Assembly: GCA_963693285.1 (NCBI GenBank)
Contig: OY848917.1
Location: 20,962,245-21,026,244, forward strand
Direction: 5' to 3'
Length of the DNA stretch: 64,000 bases
Origin: Xestospongia muta
Lineage: Eukaryota; Porifera; Demospongiae; Haplosclerida; Petrosiidae
Position numbers and translations under genes: made by a program. Position 1 is the first letter of the stretch, and each line of letters begins with the position of its first letter. Below the pieces are notes generated by a model, which saw only the letters and a program-made list of their open reading frames with translations, was not told the origin of the DNA and did no database searches. This document shows positions 32,643-45,000 of this stretch, one piece after another.

Positions 32643-35479
32643 TCACAATAACTTTGAGTTATGTAGTTCATGTAAAATTTCGTATCTAAATCTAGATATG
32701 TCCTCCTATTGTGTTGTAATGATAATCAACACCTTTACTTTTTAATACCTGCTGAAAGGAAGGCTTTACTTCACTTAAAATATATAGCGCCATCTAGTTA
32801 AGTGTTTGAAATAACTATAAAATGATTCACTATAGTCACCTTTATAGCAAAGACTCCGCAGTCAGAACCATTCTTTTGAACTGGAGCATTCTATACGTTT
32901 ACCAATATCTCATTATTATTAATGACTGCTTACCCAGTGTAAATCTACCTTCCAATTAGTCCATTGAAATGACTCACTTTTCTCTAAAATGTATCGTTGA
33001 CTTATGAATTGACTATAAGTACAATATTTAGGAATAATGGTTAGTTATGGGTTACTTGGTGCCACACTAACATGATTTTCTTAAGATAGGAAAACCCAGA
33101 TAATGGATTAAATGAGTCAGTATAGTGGAGTGTCTTGGATTGAAAATCAACAACCTAGAGTGTAAGGCATTTGAAACACCTTGACTGATATTTTGTTTGG
33201 ATAATTGTAATAATAATTATTATCAATAACAATAATAACTTTACATAACAATACTTACCATCATGGTCCAATGAGCCATTAGGTGTATAGGTACTACCCA
33301 GTAATGGTAGTCTTCAAGCATTCGTAACTATGAGCACATGTATACTAAGTCTGACAGAAAGCAAGTCAAATATGATTGTACCTTCTTGTAATTGTTTTGA
33401 ACAACATGATCAATGCCATGTTGTGAAATTAGTTGAAAGAAATATGATGTCAGAGGCAAAACATGACAACCCTACAATAACATATACCAATTTGTTCTTG
33501 TGAGCACATGTTTACCTTCATCTGCTGCACTTCATTTGCAATGAGAATGACATAACTGTTAATGACCTAATCATATTTACATGTGATTTTGATCTGACTG
33601 TGAGTGTTCACACCTTGTCATTGAGCCAGGAAGATGAATCATGTGTTTCTTCATGAACTTGTTTCAGACACTGTAACTGTTTACCAGTGATTGATACTGT
33701 TATGTGAAATGGCTGACTAATACATTCCCAATTGACTGTACACATTGTGTCATTTGATTGCATTTCATCATAGTATTGTTTGAGATCTATATAGGACAAG
33801 ATTATTTATTTAATGCATTGTAACTGACATTCGTATACCATCCATTGTTGGTAGTTTAGTTAATGTACCACATACATGTACTGATTGATGACAGAGCCCT
33901 TGTTTGCTTTTATTTTCTTGCTTTAGCTCTTGTGCACGTAGTAATGTGGCAAGCTTGCTTCTCTCTTTGATAAGTGTTTCATCTCTGGTTGATAATTGTT
34001 CTAGAAGTTTGTCAAATAGCTGTTTTTGAACATTAATAATTTCAGGAGACAGTGTTAGTGAACTCTAAAAATCACAAGAAGTAATAAGGTGTATAATATG
34101 TGTAAACTAGGTTAATGTGGTTGAAATTATGTGGCATTTAAGTGCTTGGGTTGGAAGGTGGTTTCACCATCTATTCAGGTTACCTTAACACTTTTCTTTT
34201 GATATATCAGTATATAAGCCTGCTTTTGTAAGATCTCATCAAGATCCATGTGGTATACCTTGAAGTAATTATATTTTATTATCATCACTTGTATAGCTTA
34301 CCAAGGAGACATCCATTTTGTACCACCTTTTGTTGTTTAATATGTAGGAAACATAATGACCTTGTGTACAAGATGGTCCAATGTGCTCTATCATTGCCAC
34401 CAGGTCAAACATAACTGTAGCTCCCTAAATTGTACATGTTATGATAACTTGTAATTTTGCTTTAAGCACCTGTGCATCACAAAGATGTAATTCTTCAGAA
34501 AATGGTACTAGTGATGTATATTTTTGTGCTTGGCCATTCTTCCAAAAGAATCTATATATGTAATTTGTTCTTCATATATTTATTGTCAAACAATGACAAG
34601 AGTATACCTTTGTAATTGAAGTATCAAAATTGATGGCAGTGAATGCAGATCTTGTTTTCCTGTTGTTTGAGTTTGTTTGTCACATCTATTGTTGGTAATG
34701 GAACTAATTATATTGGACTAATTGAAAATGCATTCATCACCTCAGACATATTACCCCCTCTTTTTCAGATAACATCACTTTTTGGAATGAATTTTTGATT
34801 GCTTTTTCTATGTTAGCTCCCTGGATGATATGTCCACTGTATTATCAACATATTAATAGTACTGTTTATGTCATACCTGTACAGCTACTTGTAGATTTGA
34901 TTGGTTGTTTTCAGAAGATCTGGACAATCCACATTTTAGACATTCAACTGTATTATGTTAAATATACATTTTTATGTATGTATATGTTCTTACTAGTAGT
35001 AGTTATTGTAGTTTCAGTTAATTTGTGCACACTGGTGTCACTTATATGATTAAATTAATATATCAAAAGCACTAATATTGACTATAACTACCTCTCTTCG
35101 ATTTGAAGAAGAACTTGAGTAAGAAACTCATGGGCATCTTCCTGATCACCTGGAGACCAGTGTGGAATGAATTCTATAAAATATGTAATTTGTTTCATAT
35201 TAGTTTTTGTCCATTACTGTTCATGTGATTGTAGATCTCTGTTGGCTGTATCACCTTAGCCCCTTCCTGCATGCAGAGATTCTTCAATCTTTTTATCAAG
35301 CATATACAGCATAATGTAGCTAAGAGTACATTTATATCATTATTATATTGATAATAACAATTCTTACTGCATTCTTTATGTTTATTTATATATTCTTGTA
35401 GAAGAGGAATATGAAGGATTGCCTGAAGAGTTGCATTTGCAAAACAAGTATTTCCTAAGGGGAGACTTGAGTCCATCAC
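32643..35479 (-). CDS. Fusion of ubiquitin-specific protease (USP) and ULP1/SENP SUMO protease, transposon-borne
   Basis: About 20 short exons give roughly 550 residues. The USP part starts at 35,479. LPLGNTCFANATLQAILHIP holds the catalytic Cys, then WSPGDQEDAHEFLTQVLL, a zinc-type pair (ECLKCG), LPSILILQLQRFFW, GPSCTQGHYVSYILNN with the catalytic His, RWYKMDVSLV with the Asp, and DEILQKQAYILIY, the usual USP end. Exon 33,896-34,064 is a coiled coil (QKQLFDKLLEQLSTRDETLI). The ULP1 part follows: SSWLNDKVINSYVILI, VVPIHLMAHWTMMV (His), LHYTDSFNPL (Asp), NAPVQKNGSDCGVFAIK (Gln, Cys) and DISRFRYEILHELHNSKLL, with stop at 32,643-32,645. Most junctions are GT/AG and in phase. The weak points are a G run at 34,755-34,759 that may be one base too long, the donor near 33,096, and the coiled-coil donor near 33,895. 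It removes ubiquitin and SUMO in principle. It lies just upstream of the transposase on the same strand. Confidence 0.88.
32840..32890 (-). other. ULP1 catalytic Cys exon
   Basis: This 51-base exon encodes NAPVQKNGSDCGVFAIK, the Gln-x6-Asp-Cys-Gly signature of C48 proteases, between a CGTATAG acceptor and a GTGACT donor. The flanking exons 32,934-32,983 and 32,749-32,793 join it in phase. Confidence 0.88.
35368..35479 (-). other. USP catalytic Cys exon
   Basis: The exon carries GNTCFANATLQ, the USP Cys box, and ends at a GTAAGA donor. The intron to the next exon is only 48 bases. Whether the protein begins here (in-frame ATG before DSSLPLGN) or a further exon precedes the TCTCCCCTTAG acceptor-like site is open. 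Confidence 0.75.
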
Positions 35480-35589
35480 AGCTCTCAGTAATCCAAACTG
35501 AGCACGGTATTATGTGCATTGTGTTTTATTACTTGTTTATTATTCATTGAAAATGTCAAATAATAATAAATAAAAGACCACGCCCATTG

Positions 35590-35620
35590 TGAATATTAAG
35601 TGGCTTGTTCCTCCGGCTAG
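35590..35620 (-). repeat. Right terminal inverted repeat of the MULE
   Basis: TGAATATTAAGTGGCTTGTT and the following CCTCCGGCTAG mirror the left end at 28,851-28,882. Confidence 0.7.
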
Positions 35621-35652
35621 GAGCAGTCATCTTTCAATATACACTCCTCCCT

Positions 35653-35782
35653 GGTACCCTCCCACTTTTAATAATATTATCATTACAAAAAAATTAATTG
35701 CAGCAAGAAGGGAAGTTACATAATAATATTTGTATTATGTAAAAAAATGTTTCAAACTAGTAGTAGATATAGGGTAGTTTAG
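35653..35782. other. Short spacer between MULE flank and the Death domain exon
   Basis: 3' untranslated region of the ROCO gene on the - strand. No canonical polyadenylation hexamer stands out; TTTATT-like complements are absent before the 27-bp flank repeat. Confidence 0.4.
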
Positions 35783-36090
35783 TTATTGACGTCTGAGGAG
35801 ACCTAGATGGTCACGTATTTCATTAGCTTTTGCTAAGTTATCAACGATCTTTCCCTCAAGAGTAGAGATCATTGTCTTCCAGGTAACAGGCGATGGTTGA
35901 GAAGTCAACCAGGTGTTGATTACCTGAATGAGTTTAAATTTATTATCTTCTGGACTCTTTTGTAAACCATTCAAAACATCGTTGGAAACTCTTAAAGCCT
36001 TGCCAATGACATACCACTGGTCGCTGATATCAGCTAATAACTCGAGTAGATTGTGTTCATCAGGGGTAGCATTTAAAATATCTGGAGAAC
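35783..36090 (-). other. Terminal Death domain exon of the ROCO gene
   Basis: About 101 residues run from the TTATGCAG acceptor to TAA. Six-helix Death-fold features are visible: DEHNLLELLADISDQWYVIG, NTWLTSQPSPVTWKTMIS and NLAKANEIRDHLGLL. It is 130 bp from the flanking repeat of the MULE. Confidence 0.85.
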
Positions 36091-39000
36091 CTGCATAAAA
36101 AAATAAAAATTTAAACACAGTAGCTAGAAGTCATTGTAATATTAGTATTTTTTGTTTTTACACATACTATATCCATTAGCTTGTATAGCTAGCTTATAAT
36201 CTTAAATAAGCTGACATTTAAAAGTACATGTAATAACAAAGAAAATCCTGTGTAAGTTTTATATAATTGTTTATGATACTTTAATGTATGCATATATAAA
36301 TTTAATAATATATTACACATGTATAGATGGTTTAACAAGTAAGACTGATGTATACTATCTTATCTAAACTTTCAGACACTAATAAGAGATATTATTTAAT
36401 AAAAGAAGGAACCACTAACACTATACACAAACCTTTAAAAAGGAGTTTCTCAGATATCCTTTCAATATCGTGCTCATTTAATGAAGGATAAGCAAGATCC
36501 TATAACAGAATATGCTATAAATACGATGCAGTACAAAATGCATTGTAAGTAAGATCCAGTACAGAATGTGGCATAAGTATTGTGCTATACAGAATGTGGT
36601 ATAAATATGATCCAGTACAAAATGTGGTAAATTATGATGCAGTACAAAATGTATGACACATGACATTACATTTATTGTATGATCAAACTAACATATACTT
36701 ACCAAAGGATTACGTCCAGCAAACACACTAAGTTGACTGCAACGTTCCTTTACTGACATGTGACTTGATGATAAGAGAGATGATGGGAAGTAAGAACATT
36801 TATTTACTATGTGTTGAAGGTGGTCTTCTCTAAGCGAGAATTCATCACTGAAAAGTGCTTTTGTGACTGAAGGAGCAATGCAAAGAAAAGGATCATGAGC
36901 TCCCACAATCTCATCAACACCCACCCTCTTGGTGTCGCTGTCATCTCTAACAATACCTTTTGTAAGGACTGATCGAGCAACGTTTTTTATATTATAAAGT
37001 GTGCGTTTGTCCATGATAAGACTACGAGCTTTTCCTACTTCGCTAGGAGCAATGAGGTACTCCTCACATTTAAATGAGTGCATCTTACTTTTTAACTCTA
37101 ATATGGTCTGAACAACGTCATTGAAAACTTTGTGGCTGTTTTCAATGTCATTCACTGATGTAATTACTGTAACACAACGATAGTGCTCTGTTACTTCGAC
37201 AATAACTTCAACTTCATCATCATTCTCCCAATAAATACCATTTGTCCATACATCACATCGACGAGCTAACATTAGGATTTGTGGATCATCAGCAAGTTTT
37301 CCAGCTTTATAATGACGTGGAAGACAAAAAATGTAGGAAAGGCTAAAAAGGAGAAGATGAAGAAATCGTGTTGAGAGGAATTGGTTGGGATCAGGACACC
37401 AGAGGCACCATCCCAACCCATTTTCTATTTTAATATCTTTGGGGGGTGTACCATGAATGAGAGATGGAAAAAACAACAGCTCATCTGATGGCAGAGGAAT
37501 TGAAGCTGATATATTGGTTTTGAACATTTGTAGCGTATTAGATTCTAAAACATGACAGAACTGAAGACTTTTAAGGAATCCAATTAACATATGAATATCA
37601 TGCTTTGGAAATAATCTTTCCAGAACAGATGTAGGCACAATGCCAGTATTACTAGCAATATCTCGATGGGCATGTTTAATTTCTTTTGGAGCAAAAAGGA
37701 CACCATTAACTTCAACAAGAAGAGCAGCTCTGTCGATAACTACCCAACTTTGAGCATCATCCTCATTTTTAAGAAATAAGATGAGACCTTTGTCACTTAA
37801 AGTGGTTAGAAATTCCAATAAGACTGATTTTTCTGAAGGAAGTGAAGGCTCATCACGCTCTCTTAATTTGATACATAGATTCTTTAGGCTAATAGCTACA
37901 ATATTCTCTTTGCTTCGAAGCAATTGCAAAAATGAGAATTTAACGTGGCAATAGAAACTAATTTTATCAGATCGATCAAGTATAGCTTTGCAGCTATAAG
38001 AAAGCATAGCAACAAACTCCTTGACACCTTTTCCTCCAGGACGATGACATTCCATAGGTAGGAACCCAACATATTCTTGTGAATGATCAGCTTTTTCAGC
38101 AACTTCAGCAACTACTTTTGAAATTTCCTCATAACCACCAGTCATCTCATCAAGTCGACTTCCAATAACAAGTATTTGAGATGGCCTTGAGCTGGATAAT
38201 TGAAGACTGACATTCTTTATAAAATTAAACCAGTAATATAAATCATACTTAATCATGCAGAGATCATCAGTCATCTTAGAAAGTATGGCAAAAACAGCAG
38301 GTGTGTTTAGCATGAGATTTTCAAGAATTGCTGCATGACTACTGTAATATTCCTTATGCCCTGCAAGATCATAAAGGACAATGTTTCCCACTTCGTGACT
38401 TGAAAAGGTATGTGCATTAATCCCAGTAGTAAGTAAATCTACTGGAATAGGATCAGATGTGTCAAACACATAGTTAGGCGGTTTCTTAGCTCGTTCCATA
38501 ATGACTGCTGCAAGTGAACTTTTACCTGCACCAGTGTTACCACAAAAAAAGACTTTGCTGTAAGATTCTACAGGAAAGTCTTTTCGACATTGTTCAAATG
38601 GCTCAAACATCTTTAAAATACTGAAGCGAGTTTCGTTGTCACGATAAACAAGTTCCATCGCTGTTTGATCATGTTGGTTCTTAGCCATTGGGTTGACCTT
38701 TCCTGATGACAAAAGGGATTTCACAACATCACCATAACAACCCTTGCAAGCAGCATGAAGGGGTGTATTACCAAACTAAAAAATAAAATGTATTTCCAGT
38801 AAACTGTAGTAATTGACATTCTATTTATTTCAGATCAAACATGACAATTAGAATACTTCATTTATACCTAAATTTGAAAGAATTTTGTATGTATTTTAAT
38901 TATTATGTCACAAACCAACATTAATATTTTTGTACTAATTAAAACATTGGTAGAATATTTCTAAAGAAATGAGAATTACATATTTTGAAAAGGCTCAACT

Positions 39001-42000
39001 CATCCATATATTTTTGATATACAAACATCTAAGCCTTTTAAGAGACTTTGTTCCACTTCATTTTGTAATAGAAGTGTATCTACAGTGAGCGAAACTGACC
39101 GAAATTAGCTACTTTTTTTCTGAAAGCTCTAAAAATAGATCTAATCAATTGTGCTCTTACTTTCTATGATAATGTTTTGAGTAAGCCAGTTAAAATTGCT
39201 TAGGATATAGTTTATGTTATACATTAATTTGATCTTATTTAATAAATAAAGCATAAATGTATGTCACTACTTACATAATCAGCAATGTCAGGGTTAGCAT
39301 TGTTATTAAGAAGAAGCTGAACACATTCATGATACAAATGAGTTCAAAGTGTCAACAAACTGCTTCAACTTTTTAAATGACTGTATCGGATATAGCATAG
39401 CACTGTATCAGATACAACAAAGCTGTCACATCACTTTGAATTTACATGGTAATCACATAAGCCACAAACACATTTTAATTATTTTAATACAACAGATCTA
39501 ATCGATTGTGTCTTACTTTCTATGATAATGTTTTGAGTAAGCCAGTTAAAATGTTTTAGGACATAATATATGCTATACATTAATTTTATCTCATCTAATG
39601 AATAAACCATAAATGCATGTCACAACTTACATAATTAATGTCAGGGTTAGCACCATTATTAAGAAGAAGCTGAACACATTCATTATTGCCTTCCTTAGAT
39701 GCAATGTACAAAGCAGTTTGGCCATTCTATGTAAATGTAAAAGTACAAATAACAAATGATTGTTAGTGTATATATGAATGACAAAAAGTGTTTCAATTAA
39801 ATGATGCATCATTCCTTCTAACTATAGAAATTATGAGAGAGACATTCTTTAATATAATAACAATATTAGACTACTTATTAATAATTCATTAGGAAAACTT
39901 TTAATGTAGTGAACTTTCCAACATTGTTGATACAGATTAGACGATAATTATCTAAATGAGTCTTAGTCTTTATAATTGGGCTATCGTATGCTTACATTAT
40001 GAACACAATTAAGTCAAACTATAAGTATTACTGAGTGGCAGAGGTTGTTTGCTATAACATGTTAAAGTTGATATGATACAAAGGAGTTCAAAGTGTCAAC
40101 AAACTGCTTCAACTTTTTAAATGACTGTATCAGATATAGCATAGCACTGTATCATATACAACAAGGCTGTCACATCACTTTGAATTTACATGGTAATCAC
40201 ATAAGCCACAAACACATTTTAATTATTTTAATACAACAGATCTAATCGATTGTGTCTTACTTTCTATGATAATGTTTTGAGTAAGCCAGTTAAAATGTTT
40301 TAGGACATAATATATGCTATACATTAATTTTATCTCATTTAATGAATAAACCATAAATGCATGTCACAACTTACATAATTAGTAATGTCAGGGTTAGCAC
40401 CATTATTAAGAAGAAGCTGAACACATTCATTATTGCCTTCCTTAGATGCAATGTACAAAGCAGTTTGGCCATTCTATGTAAATGTAAAAGTACAAATAAC
40501 AAATGATTGTTAGTGCATATATGAATGACAAAAAGTGTTTCAATTAAATGATGCATCATTCCTTCTAACTATAGAAATTATGAGAGAGAAGTTCTTTAAT
40601 ATAATAACAATATTAGACTACTTATTAATAATTCATCAGGAAAACTTTTAATGTAGTGAACTTTCCAACATTGTTGATACAGATTAGACGATAATTATCT
40701 AAATGAGCCGTAGTCTTTATAATTGGGCTATCGTATGCTTACATTATGAACACAATTAAGTCAAACTATAAGTATTACTAAGTGTCAGAGGTTGTTTGTT
40801 GTAACATGTTAAAGTTGATATGATACAAAGGAGTTCAAAGTGTCAACTAACTGCTTCAACTTTTTAAATGACTGTATCAGATATAGCATAGCACTGTATC
40901 AGATACAACAAGGCTGTCACATCACTTTGAACTTACATGGTAATCACATAAGCCACAAACACATTTTAATCATTTTAATACAACAGATCTAATCGATTGT
41001 GTCTTACTTTCTATGATAATGTTTTGAGTAAGCCAGTTAAAATGTTTTAGGACATAATATATGCTATACATTAATTTTATCTCATTTAATGAATAAACCA
41101 TAAATGCATGTCACAACTTACATAATTAGTAATGTCAGGGTTAGCACCATTATTAAGAAGAAGCTGAACACATTCATTATTGCCTTCCTTAGATGCAATG
41201 TACAAAGCAGTTTGGCCATCCTATGTAAATGTAAAAGTACAAACAACAAAGTATTGTTAGTGTATATATAAATGATAAAAAAATTTAATAAAATGCTACA
41301 TTTTGTCTTCTAACTACATAAATTATGAGAGAGAAGTTCTTTAATATAATAACAATATTAGACTACTTATTAATAATTCATTAGGTAAAACCTTTAATGT
41401 AGTGAACTGTCAGACATTGTTGATACAGATTAGATGATAATTTTCTAAATGAGTCATAGTCTTCATCCTTGGGCTGTTGTATCAAACTATAACTATTACT
41501 AAGTGTCAAAGGTTGTTTGTTGTAACATGTTAAAGTTGATATGATACAAAGGAGTTCAAAGTGTCAACAAACTGCTTCAACTTTTTAAATGACTGTATCA
41601 GATATAGCATAGCACTGTATCAGATACAACAAGGCTGTCACATCACTTTGAACTTACATGGTAATCACATAAGCCACAAACACATTTTAATCATTTTAAT
41701 ACAACAGATCTAATCGATTGTGTCTTACTTTCTATGATAATGTTTTGAGTAAGCCAGTTAAAATGTTTTAGGACATAATATATGCTATACATTAATTTTA
41801 TCTCATTTAATGAATAAACCATAAATGCATGTCACAACTTACATAATTAGTAATGTCAGGGTTAGCACCATTATTAAGAAGAAGCTGAACACATTCATTA
41901 TTGCCTTCCTTAGATGCAATGTACAAAGCAGTTTGGCCATCCTATGTAAATGTAAAAGTACAAACAACAAATGATTGTTAGTGTATATATAAATGATAAA

Positions 42001-45000
42001 AAAATTTAATAAAATGCTACATTTTGTCTTTTAACTACATAAATTATGAGAGAGAAGTTCTTTAATATAATAACAATATTAGACTACTTATTAATAATTC
42101 ATTAGGTAAAACCTTTAATGTAGTGAACTGTCAGACATTGTTGATACAGATTAGATGATAATTTTCTAAATGAGTCATAGTCTTCATCCTTGGGCTGTTG
42201 TATCAAACTATAACTATTACTAAGTGTCAGAGGTTGTTTGTTATAATATGTTAAAGTTGATATGATACAAAGGAGTTCAAAGTGTCAACAAACTGATTCA
42301 ACTTATGAAATGATTGTATCAGATACAACGACGCTATCTCATCACTTTAAATTTCCATGGTAATCACTTAAGCCACAAAGACATTTTAATTATTTTAATA
42401 CAACTTAGATCATACTGTATTGCACATGTACTTTGCTGTGACATTAACAACCCTTGGGTCTGTTAGCCATTGGGTTTGTTTACATCACACCACCTGTATC
42501 TGCCATATAACGCTCATGGTTGTGTATGTATACTTAACACTATCAATTACAAGTCAGCATACTTTGTCTCCAATGTTAATATTAGCTCCCTTGGACAGAG
42601 CATCCTTAGTACCTTCCAAATTCCCTTTTCTTGAAGACTCTAAAAGTAAAGTGTCCTAAATAGAAAGGTAAAATTTCTTACTTTTAACAGAATACTATTA
42701 CAGAATTTTAAGATGTACATACACTCACATAGAACACTTATACTTCGAGTATGTATGAACTTCTAAATGTGATATTACCTTATTACACTAAAAACTGTTC
42801 ATTCACCAAAATGTTCTTATTACTTACTACCCAAACAATATTGACTAATAATTGCTGTACCTGTTTGATTTATAGGATATATATGTGCATATTTATATAT
42901 TGTGAATGCTATAATTACATAAAGTGTATATCACAACAAGCACTACAAATATAGAGCAAGAGATTTGGTGCAAAATACATAGAAATGTGTACAAACTCGT
43001 AACATATGACTTACAGCCTGTACAGCTTCTAAATTGTTGGCATTAGCATTAACTAACATCTTTATAATGTCATCATTTTTATTCCAATAAGCTGCATGAA
43101 GTGCTGTACGTCCATACTAAAGGATAATTGTGACAAAGATATGATGAGTCAAAATAAACAAATAAACAAAACATAGATATAAAGATCAAAGTCTAAAGTA
43201 TTGGATACCTCCCTGTAAAATCTTTTAAAGCTAAACTATTGGCCAAAAATAGTGCCTCATGAAGCTTCATCTAGTGTCATAGTGCCACATGAAATTTTTT
43301 TCTGTGCACCATGTGCTCATGATTGTATTACAAGATACAAGGTCTGCAATTATATCACCAAAGAACTAGTCAAGCCTAGTGTTGATCATAGACAACAAAT
43401 ATCATTTAAAGTCATAAAGGTTTGGAATTTATATTCCTTCTGAATTTAAGTACTATTTGAATTTAATCCCATCTGAAGCCTCATTTTATTAAAGGTTGTT
43501 AACCAGTCTCTTTTCTCAAAGCAACTTGTCCAAAAAAACCATCTTAATTACAAGTACTAAAGCTGGATTGGAACGCTATTTCAATGGACATAGTTTAAAG
43601 GTGACTTGTATACCATTGAGCAAATTAGAAAAATCTGTAGTGAACAGTTCATCCAAAGTGAAGTGGTCGTTTTAGTACTGAACCAGTTAAACACTATGAG
43701 GGACAACCACCTCCTGCAAAAAGTCTGCACAGGTACAGAAAACTCAGTAAATCAATAAATAAGATTGACAAAACTGTGGTTGCTCCAAAATGGTCACAAC
43801 TCTCTTCTAAAATCAATCCATTGCCTGAAATTACATGTACTCCTGATTTCTTTTGCATTGGTACAGTTTCTGAAACATTAAAAGGCAAATGACACAGCAG
43901 ATCAAATAGTTACATCCCAAAAATAAAGTCACATGTCTGTACAACTAGGATAGTACAATGTGTTAAGAGTTCTTAGATGAGTGCAATTCAAGTGCATACT
44001 AAGTGCAGAAGGTATGAATATTCCTAACTTTATCATGTCATGTTTCAGAGGAGACTAATGACTCAAAAAGGTCATTATTGGCATGGTAATAATAGTCATG
44101 AAACATAGAAATACATGTACCATGTTTGCAATTATTTTTGTGATATATAATTTTCACATTTGTTTAGGAAATGCTATCAACAGAAATTTCAATGATTTTT
44201 TTCACATTTCATTTTTTATGATATTGCCCATTGCATGTGACATACATATGTGCAGGTAAGAAGCAGTTGGAGAATGACTACTTACTTCACAGTAGAATCA
44301 ATGATTAGAGGTTACCACATATATATAGATGATTAGGAAAGTTCAGTTGGAGAGCAGCTCTTTTGTAAAATTAAATAAAATGATCAACATGATTCTTATC
44401 TTTTAATGCCATTAAAACTTGAACAGTCTTTAGGCATGTAACTCAAAATATGGCTTTGATCTACACCCTGTTTTGTGCTGGACTGGGTCTTCTATTTATT
44501 GTAAAGTTACTGGTAAAAGACAATACTCTTACATTCTACTGCAAGGATGACTGGAGATTCTCTGCAAATCATACGTCAAAGAAATTCTATTAACTGTAAG
44601 CAATCCACTGTAAAGTTAGAATAGTTGAATATCTTACAAAATAAACACAAATAGATGAAGATTGGCAGTAACAGAGAGGGTACACAAGAACCTCTAATTA
44701 AAAATAATAAGTTTGTTGATGAAAGTTGGAAAAACGTTACTCTTAGTGAAACTGGACACAAACAATGCCAATGGCTCTTTCATATCAAAGAAATGTATTA
44801 AATTCTATAATTCATAATAAAGAGTTTCCATCAATTAATTCTAGAATAACTTTTCAATGACTCAAGTCAAGCACTATTCCATAAACGTTTGTCATAAGAA
44901 GTCTTTCGCTGACTTATTGGCACTCAAATCTATGGGCTGTAGTCTGTCTGTGCAATTTGCTGGAATAGTAACTACAAAGACATTATCACAAGAGGTGGCA

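Larger units (their letters stand above)
28851..35620 (-). mobile_element. Mutator-like element of about 6.8 kb carrying a transposase gene and a USP-ULP1 fusion protease gene
   Basis: Short inverted ends bracket two - strand genes: CTAGTCACAGGAACGAAGCC at 28,851 and, read from the other strand, CTAGCCGGAGGAACAAGCCA at 35,620; both continue ACTTAATATTCA. The transposase stop is about 170 bp from the left end and the protease start about 140 bp from the right end, as expected for an autonomous element. Outside both ends, in direct orientation, lies a 27-bp near repeat containing TATACACTCCTCCCT (28,816-28,842 and 35,626-35,652). A clean 9-11 bp target duplication was not identified, so the exact ends are tentative. 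Confidence 0.7.

Noticed and set aside
34795..35049. + strand frame with hydrophobic segments
   Set aside because: It overlaps antisense to well-supported USP exons; its hydrophobic look comes from AT-rich antisense.
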